Source of the DNA: Chlamydiota bacterium
GTDB lineage: Bacteria > Auribacterota > UBA3054 > B51-G9
Reading direction: 5' to 3'
Assembly: GCA_030596365.1 (NCBI GenBank)
Contig: JAUVKG010000162.1
Span: 1-6,481 of the forward strand
Length of the DNA stretch: 6,481 nucleotides
Shown here: one piece after another, positions 1-4,123 of the stretch
How the letters are laid out: the number at the start of each line of letters is the position of its first letter
How positions within the stretch are numbered: position 1 is the stretch's first letter
The notes under the pieces: generated by a model
Databases searched by the model: none
Told to the model about the DNA's origin: nothing
Seen by the model: the letters and a program-made list of their open reading frames with translations, nothing else
Made by a program: the position numbers and the translations under genes

Positions 1-2121
1 AGCCAAATCGTTTTTATTGAATATGCGCCACGACCGCGTTTTATGAACAATAAATCCGTTGATATTATGAGTGTTCGCGAAATGTGGGATGTTCGGGAAT
101 ACTATGGAAGTAACGAGATTGTTGCAATAGCCGACAGCGGAATTGATGTTGGAACTCTCGGCTCGGGTATTCATGATGATTTTAAAAATGGAAGTGGGAC
201 CAGCAGAATTATCTCAATTTATGATGTTGCGGGAGACGGACCTGATGATGGGGTTTCAGGACACGGAACACATGTAGCCGGTTCGGTTCTTGGAAACGGA
301 AAGATGTCAGGTGCAAACCCTCTTATCAATAGTTTTCCAAATACCTGTTATGCCGGTTCAGCCCCAAAAGCTAAATTAGTTTTCCAGGCAATCGGAAAAG
401 ATGATGGAAGTATCGTTCCTCCTTCTGACTTGCGTGCTCTTTTTGGTCAAGCTTATGCCGATAATGCAAAAATCCATCAAAACAGCTGGGGTTCTCCTTT
501 GTACGGTGTATATAATTCCCATTCAAGAGCCGTTGACGATTTCGTTTATAGCAATCCGGATCTGCTGATATGCTTTTCAGCAGGAAACTCAGGCGCTGAC
601 ACAACATTGCCTAACGGCGTAGTCGATCCCGGTTCTATGGGATCACCGGGTACTGCTAAAAATTGTCTTACTGTTGGCGCAACTGAAGGAAACCGCCCTG
701 CTTACTCTCTAACCTGGGGAGGCGGCTGGCCGGCACAATTTCCTAATGCTCCAATTAATGCTGACAGAGTGGCTAACGACACAAATGGAATGGCAGGTTT
801 TTCAAGCAGAGGACCGTGCGATGACGGTAGAATCAAACCTGATATTGTTGCACCGGGCACTTTTATTGCTTCAACAAGAACACATGCTATACCTATAGGC
901 ACATCAATCCTCTGGGGAAACTCTGATATTCTTGCCGGAAACAGCAATTATGTATGGAGCGGAGGTACAAGCATGTCGACCCCGCTTGTTTCGGGAGCTG
1001 CTGCCGTACTGCGAAATTATGTGAGAGAAGAACGAGGAGTTGCCAACCCTCCTGCCGTTTTGCTGAAATCTCTGATGATGAACGGTGCCACTGATTTAGA
1101 TCCGGGCCAATACGGTACGGGCGCGACACGGGAAATGAATGCGGCACCCAACAGCGTTGAAGGATGGGGAATACTCAATTTGGAAAACAGTCTTTATAAA
1201 GATAGTTTTTATTCAATGGAATTCTGGAATGGTTGGGATAATCCTGTAAATAATCCGGGAATGGTTTATACTAATTTCGTTTTTGTAAACACTAATTATC
1301 CGGCGAAATTTCTTCTCACATGGACAGATTTTATGGGATCGCGTTATACTTTAAATTCTGACTTTAATGCGATAAGCGGAGGCGGACTTGTTAACGACCT
1401 CGATATGCGGGTTATTGACCCAAGCGGAAATACAAATTTCCCGCTTGCGAGAAATACTAACGTTGATTTATTTTATTATACAAATAATAATGCTCTGACT
1501 GTAATTAATAGTGACGGACTCTATCAGGCCGAAAGATGTACTGCTCCGGAACTCCCGCTGACTCTTTCAAATATTGAACTGTTAACTTATGACATAGGTT
1601 CCTCAGGTGGTAATATTGCTGTTCTTATATGGGCGGGAAGCGACACAATCGGCCAACCGGGCACAGTACTTTTTTCACAAACTATTGCTGTTGGCGCAGG
1701 CGGCGGGGTGTCAATTTTGAATATTCCTGTTAATGTTGCTATTACTACAACAAACTTTTATATTGGTACTCAACAAATTTCAGGAAGTAATATGCGGCAG
1801 ATACGCGATCCTGCCAGTAATTCATCGAGGTCATGGTATAACACCGGCAGCAGTTGGTTAAACGACACTTTCGGTGATTTATGGATTCACGTTTATGGTT
1901 CAGCGCCGAACAACGATCATGTAAACAATGTAGAAGGAATAGTTATAAACAATCCTGAAGCCGGAACTTACCGTGTAGAAATTTCCGCTTCTAATATCCC
2001 TTATCCACCGGTAAGATATTCCGTAGCGGTATCCGGCGGACTTATACCTGAACCGGTTACTATTTATTATTTATCATTTATAATTTATTATTTATTAAAT
2101 AAGAGGAAATTTAATTCATAG
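1..2121 (+). CDS. Secreted S8 (subtilisin-family) serine protease with C-terminal beta-sandwich region and PEP-CTERM-like tail, 5' partial
   Basis: The frame is open to base 1. The 14 codons before the first ATG (base 43) read like the usual region just before an S8 domain (FIEYAPRPRF), so the true start and signal peptide lie upstream. Numbering codons from base 1 (706 residues visible), the catalytic triad is intact: Asp45 in AIADSGID, His88 in GHGTHVAG and Ser324 in GTSMSTP, with oxyanion Asn196 in SAGNSG. The protease domain spans about residues 30-395. Residues 400-680 look like beta-sandwich, including VNDLDMRVIDPSGN and, much later, NNVEGIVINNPEAGTYRVEI, both typical of P-domain-like C-termini of S8 proteases; roughly 145 residues of different character lie between them. 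The protein ends with IPEP, a hydrophobic stretch and KRK, fitting PEP-CTERM sorting. Expected role: exported, surface-associated protein degradation. Substrate unknown. No functional link to the downstream genes is apparent. Confidence 0.95.
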   Translation, partial: SQIVFIEYAPRPRFMNNKSVDIMSVREMWDVREYYGSNEIVAIADSGIDVGTLGSGIHDDFKNGSGTSRIISIYDVAGDGPDDGVSGHGTHVAGSVLGNGKMSGANPLINSFPNTCYAGSAPKAKLVFQAIGKDDGSIVPPSDLRALFGQAYADNAKIHQNSWGSPLYGVYNSHSRAVDDFVYSNPDLLICFSAGNSGADTTLPNGVVDPGSMGSPGTAKNCLTVGATEGNRPAYSLTWGGGWPAQFPNAPINADRVANDTNGMAGFSSRGPCDDGRIKPDIVAPGTFIASTRTHAIPIGTSILWGNSDILAGNSNYVWSGGTSMSTPLVSGAAAVLRNYVREERGVANPPAVLLKSLMMNGATDLDPGQYGTGATREMNAAPNSVEGWGILNLENSLYKDSFYSMEFWNGWDNPVNNPGMVYTNFVFVNTNYPAKFLLTWTDFMGSRYTLNSDFNAISGGGLVNDLDMRVIDPSGNTNFPLARNTNVDLFYYTNNNALTVINSDGLYQAERCTAPELPLTLSNIELLTYDIGSSGGNIAVLIWAGSDTIGQPGTVLFSQTIAVGAGGGVSILNIPVNVAITTTNFYIGTQQISGSNMRQIRDPASNSSRSWYNTGSSWLNDTFGDLWIHVYGSAPNNDHVNNVEGIVINNPEAGTYRVEISASNIPYPPVRYSVAVSGGLIPEPVTIYYLSFIIYYLLNKRKFNS
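2047..2118 (+). other. PEP-CTERM-like C-terminal sorting signal of the S8 protease
   Basis: The last 24 residues have the three-part PEP-CTERM layout. A Pro-Glu-Pro motif (residues 683-685) is followed by a hydrophobic segment of about 13 residues (TIYYLSFIIYYLL) and a basic end (KRK, residues 701-703). In known systems an exosortase recognises such tails in the membrane and the protein is processed and sorted to the cell surface. The hydrophobic part is short and unusually rich in Ile and Tyr. No exosortase gene is in the window, so function is inferred from the motif alone. Confidence 0.72.
2062..2103 (+). repeat. Two tandem 21-bp units encoding the membrane part of the protease tail
   Basis: The 11-base string TTTATTATTTA occurs at 2063-2073 and again at 2084-2094, exactly 21 bases apart. 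The two 21-base units translate as IYYLSFI and IYYLLNK. The hydrophobic anchor is therefore written by a seven-codon tandem duplication of an AT-rich word. Confidence 0.75.
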
Positions 2122-2131
2122 AATTAAATTT
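2107..2131 (+). terminator. AT-rich hairpin across the protease stop codon, possible weak terminator
   Basis: AAATTTAATTC (2107-2117) is perfectly complementary to GAATTAAATTT (2121-2131), with a three-base loop. The hairpin spans the TAG at 2119-2121 and is followed by AGTATTTTT. The stem has a single G-C pair, so it would be a weak intrinsic terminator at best. It could instead stabilise the mRNA end or be fortuitous in AT-rich DNA. Confidence 0.3.
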
Positions 2132-2163
2132 AGTATTTTTGGATTATTGTAAAACATGGCAAG

Positions 2164-2280
2164 CGCTGAATGTCAAGCGTCTAATGTCTATTTATTTTGC
2201 CTGCAAAGAAATTATTTCTTTTGTATTCTTCGTGTCTTAGAGTCTTAGTGGCAGATAAATTTATTCATTAGTGTCTAATA
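2164..2280 (+). repeat. Word-like degenerate repeats in the spacer between protease and PLP-enzyme genes
   Basis: This spacer holds short phrases that recur with variation. GTCTAATGTCTA is followed about 90 bases later by GTGTCTAATAATTA. The stretch 2228-2252 is built from GTGTCTTAG and AGTCTTAGTGG in a row. Phrases of the type CTTCGTGTCTTAGTG are, from memory, frequent intergenic repeats in several environmental bacterial lineages. I see no ORF, tRNA or clear promoter in the 176 bases between the two genes. Confidence 0.5.
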
Positions 2281-2297
2281 ATTACTGGATACAAATT

Positions 2298-3770
2298 ATG
2301 ATAAAACTTATTGATCATGTTGTTGATAAAAAAGTGCTTGAAAGCGCTGTCAAACGATATCGTGACAAAGGAATTCTTCTTCCGACTTTTGCCCAACAAA
2401 AAAATCCGGAACTTATCCCGGAAAAGATTCTCGATAGATTAAAGAACACCGGACTATGGGATTTAGACCCTATCAACCTGTTCAGAATAACCTGGCATAA
2501 CGAACCAAAAGAAAAAGGCGGGCTTTTCGGTGATGTGAATTATATGGTCCTTCCTCCGGAATTAACCGGTGTTAAAGCTAAAATTGTCGCGCTTATAGGT
2601 AAATGGTTCCCAACAGGCTCTCATAAAGTCGGTGCCGCGTATGGCTGTCTCGCTCCAAGAATTACCACCGGACAATTTGACCCGATTTATAACAAAGCTG
2701 TATGGCCGTCAACCGGAAATTACTGTCGCGGTGGAGCGTTTGATTCATATATTATGGGCTGCACGGCTGTAGCAATTCTCCCCGAAGAAATGAGCAAAGA
2801 ACGTTTTGAATGGCTGCATGATATCGGCGCGGAGGTCATTGCGACTCCGGGTTGTGAATCTAATGTAAAAGAAATCTACGATAAATGCTGGGAAATTAAA
2901 CGCACGAGGAAAGACTGTATTATTTTTAACCAGTTTGATGAATTCGGTAACGCGTGCTGGCATTACAAAATCACCGGTGCTGCAATTGAAGAAGTCTTCA
3001 GTAAAATCAAAATCAAAAACGATAAAATAAAACTTGCCGCTTATATCTCAGCAACAGGTTCTGCGGGAACTATTGCCGCGGGAGATTACCTGCGCACAAA
3101 ATTCCCTCAAATCAAAGTTGTTGCTTCTGAAGCGCTTCAATGCCCTACTCTTTTGCTGAATGGTTTTGGAGGTCATCGAATTGAAGGAATTGGTGACAAG
3201 CATGTTCCCTGGATTCATAACACTAAAAATACAGATGTAGTTACAGCAATCGATGACGAAATGTGCATGCGCCTTCTCAGACTTTTCAACGAAGAAACCG
3301 GAAAACAATCACTTAAAAATGACGGCGTTCCGGAAGAAATTGTTAATGATCTTCATTTACTCGGTATTTCAAGCATAGCGAATATTTTATCGGCAATTAA
3401 AACAGCAAAATATTATGAGCTGACAGAAAATGATGCTATTTTCACTGTCGCTACTGACTCGGCTGATATGTACAAATCAAGAGTTAATGAACTCAGAGAT
3501 GAACACGGTGATTATACAGAAACAAACGCTAAAATTGATTTCGATGGATGTATTAACGGCGCGACTACTGATAATATGCTGGAACTGAATTATCTCGACA
3601 AAAAAAGAATTCATAACTTGAAATATTATACCTGGATTGAGCAGCAGGAAAAAGAACTGGAAGATTTAAATCAATTATGGTATGACAGAGAAATATGGGA
3701 AAAGATTTTCGCGCAGCCGGAAAGGTGGGACGAATTGATTAATGAATTCAACAAAATGACGGGACTTTGA
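2298..3770 (+). CDS. Fold-type-II PLP-dependent enzyme (cysteine synthase/threonine synthase superfamily), substrate unknown
   Basis: A complete 490-residue protein. Three superfamily signatures are visible: the Schiff-base lysine K110 in FPTGSHKVG, the substrate/cofactor loop STGNYCRGG (Asn141), and the glycine-rich phosphate-binding loop ATGSAGT (residues 252-258). It is longer than cysteine synthase (~310 residues) and than YgeX/diaminopropionate ammonia-lyase (~400), with a charged, Trp-rich helical C-terminus (WIEQQEKELEDL, PERWDELINEF). It resembles a family of ~490-residue proteins usually annotated only as PLP-dependent protein or beta subunit. I chose the ATG at 2298 (MIKLIDHVVD) because that is how I recall family members starting. 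A GTG at 2271 would add nine residues, but it lies in repeat-like spacer DNA. No strong Shine-Dalgarno sequence precedes either. The likely chemistry is lyase, deaminase or beta-replacement on an amino acid. The co-directional ygfK downstream suggests a role in nitrogen-compound catabolism, which is inference. Confidence 0.87.
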   Translation: MIKLIDHVVDKKVLESAVKRYRDKGILLPTFAQQKNPELIPEKILDRLKNTGLWDLDPINLFRITWHNEPKEKGGLFGDVNYMVLPPELTGVKAKIVALIGKWFPTGSHKVGAAYGCLAPRITTGQFDPIYNKAVWPSTGNYCRGGAFDSYIMGCTAVAILPEEMSKERFEWLHDIGAEVIATPGCESNVKEIYDKCWEIKRTRKDCIIFNQFDEFGNACWHYKITGAAIEEVFSKIKIKNDKIKLAAYISATGSAGTIAAGDYLRTKFPQIKVVASEALQCPTLLLNGFGGHRIEGIGDKHVPWIHNTKNTDVVTAIDDEMCMRLLRLFNEETGKQSLKNDGVPEEIVNDLHLLGISSIANILSAIKTAKYYELTENDAIFTVATDSADMYKSRVNELRDEHGDYTETNAKIDFDGCINGATTDNMLELNYLDKKRIHNLKYYTWIEQQEKELEDLNQLWYDREIWEKIFAQPERWDELINEFNKMTGL

Positions 3771-3860
3771 ATCCGTGGTCCGTGATCCGTGATCCGTGAT
3801 CCGTGGTCCGTAGTCCGTGGTCCGTGATCCGTGATCCGTGGCCGTGGTCAGTGGTCAGTG
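3771..3860 (+). repeat. Tandem heptamer array (consensus RTCCGTG), about 13 units
   Basis: The array starts on the base immediately after the TGA stop of the PLP-enzyme gene. Ten perfect-length 7-base units, ATCCGTG or GTCCGTG (one ends in A), run from 3771 to 3840. A 6-base unit GCCGTG and two GTCAGTG units follow. The first position alternates A/G irregularly, so the array looks like repeated slippage plus point mutation. It is non-coding on the plus strand; minus-strand reading gives only low-complexity peptide. Confidence 0.93.
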
Positions 3861-3910
3861 TCTGTCCGTGTCTGTCTGTGTCTGTCTGTGTCTGTCTGTG
3901 TTTGTCCGTA
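3861..3910 (+). repeat. Tandem decamer array (consensus TCTGTCYGTG), five units
   Basis: Five consecutive 10-base units follow the heptamer array with no gap: TCTGTCCGTG, three copies of TCTGTCTGTG, and the diverged TTTGTCCGTA. The shared GTCCGTG core suggests the decamer arose from the heptamer by a three-base expansion. Confidence 0.92.
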
Positions 3911-3983
3911 TCGTCCATAACCAGTGACACAAAAATGTCTCGGAGCGCAGCGGAGTAAATGGTTCATTCAATAAAAATAAAAT

Positions 3984-4016
3984 CCCCTCCTGTTTTAGGA
4001 GGGGTGCCCAAAGGGC
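3984..4016 (+). repeat. Double-hairpin GC-rich repeat element
   Basis: CCCCTCCT (3984-3991) pairs perfectly with AGGAGGGG (3997-4004) around a GTTTT loop. Two bases on, GCCC (4006-4009) pairs with GGGC (4013-4016) around AAA. This CCCCTCC...GGAGGGGTGCCC...GGGCGG arrangement resembles, from memory, a dispersed intergenic repeat seen in various bacteria. On the plus strand there is no T-tract after it, so it is not a good terminator for the PLP-enzyme gene. The minus strand has a T-rich stretch after the stem but no converging gene. Confidence 0.7.
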
Positions 4017-4047
4017 GGAGTGGTTCTCCAACAATCCATTAATTTTA

Positions 4048-4064
4048 CCACGCGTTTGGCGTGG
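4048..4064 (+). repeat. Small perfect hairpin
   Basis: CCACGC (4048-4053) and GCGTGG (4059-4064) form a perfect 6-bp stem with a five-base loop GTTTG. It is part of the hairpin cluster upstream of ygfK. Confidence 0.6.
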
Positions 4065-4073
4065 CCAATAATC

Positions 4074-4113
4074 CACAAGCAAGAACCAGGCATACGCCGG
4101 TCACGTGCTTGTG
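4074..4113 (+). repeat. Two-tier hairpin directly upstream of ygfK
   Basis: The outer stem CACAAGCA (4074-4081) is perfectly complementary to TGCTTGTG (4106-4113). Inside it, ACC-A-GGC (4085-4091) pairs with GCCGGT (4096-4101) around an ATAC loop, with one bulged A. The structure ends 10 bases before the ygfK ATG, so it could affect ribosome access. The inner string CATACGCCGGTC recurs inside ygfK at 5672-5683, which argues for a repeat-derived origin. Confidence 0.6.
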
Positions 4114-4123
4114 TTACTCTTCT

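Larger units (their letters stand above)
3911..4123 (+). other. Gene-free spacer rich in hairpins, upstream of ygfK
   Basis: Together with the two tandem arrays this completes a 353-base gap without a gene. I find no credible ORF, tRNA or Shine-Dalgarno sequence. The stretch includes a word-like GCGCAGCGGAG segment near 3946 and at least four inverted repeats, described separately. The hairpin-dense part (3984-4113) ends 10 bases before the ygfK ATG. Confidence 0.6.

Noticed and set aside
371..1147. Minus-strand ORFs of 78-84 residues across the protease gene
   Set aside because: They lie opposite a gene with an intact catalytic triad, overlap one another and show no recognisable domain; they are antisense shadows.
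2298..3770. Identification as YgeX/diaminopropionate ammonia-lyase, threonine synthase or tryptophan synthase beta
   Set aside because: Length and motif context (FPTGSHKVG, STGNYCRGG, the C-terminal helical region) do not match those families as I know them. Only the PLP fold-type-II superfamily can be supported.
3771..3910. CRISPR array
   Set aside because: Units are 7 and 10 bases in direct tandem with no unique spacers, so this is a microsatellite-type array.
3965..4004. Minus-strand rho-independent terminator (GC stem followed by a T-rich tract)
   Set aside because: The shape fits, but no minus-strand gene ends here, and the stem is more simply explained as part of a dispersed repeat.
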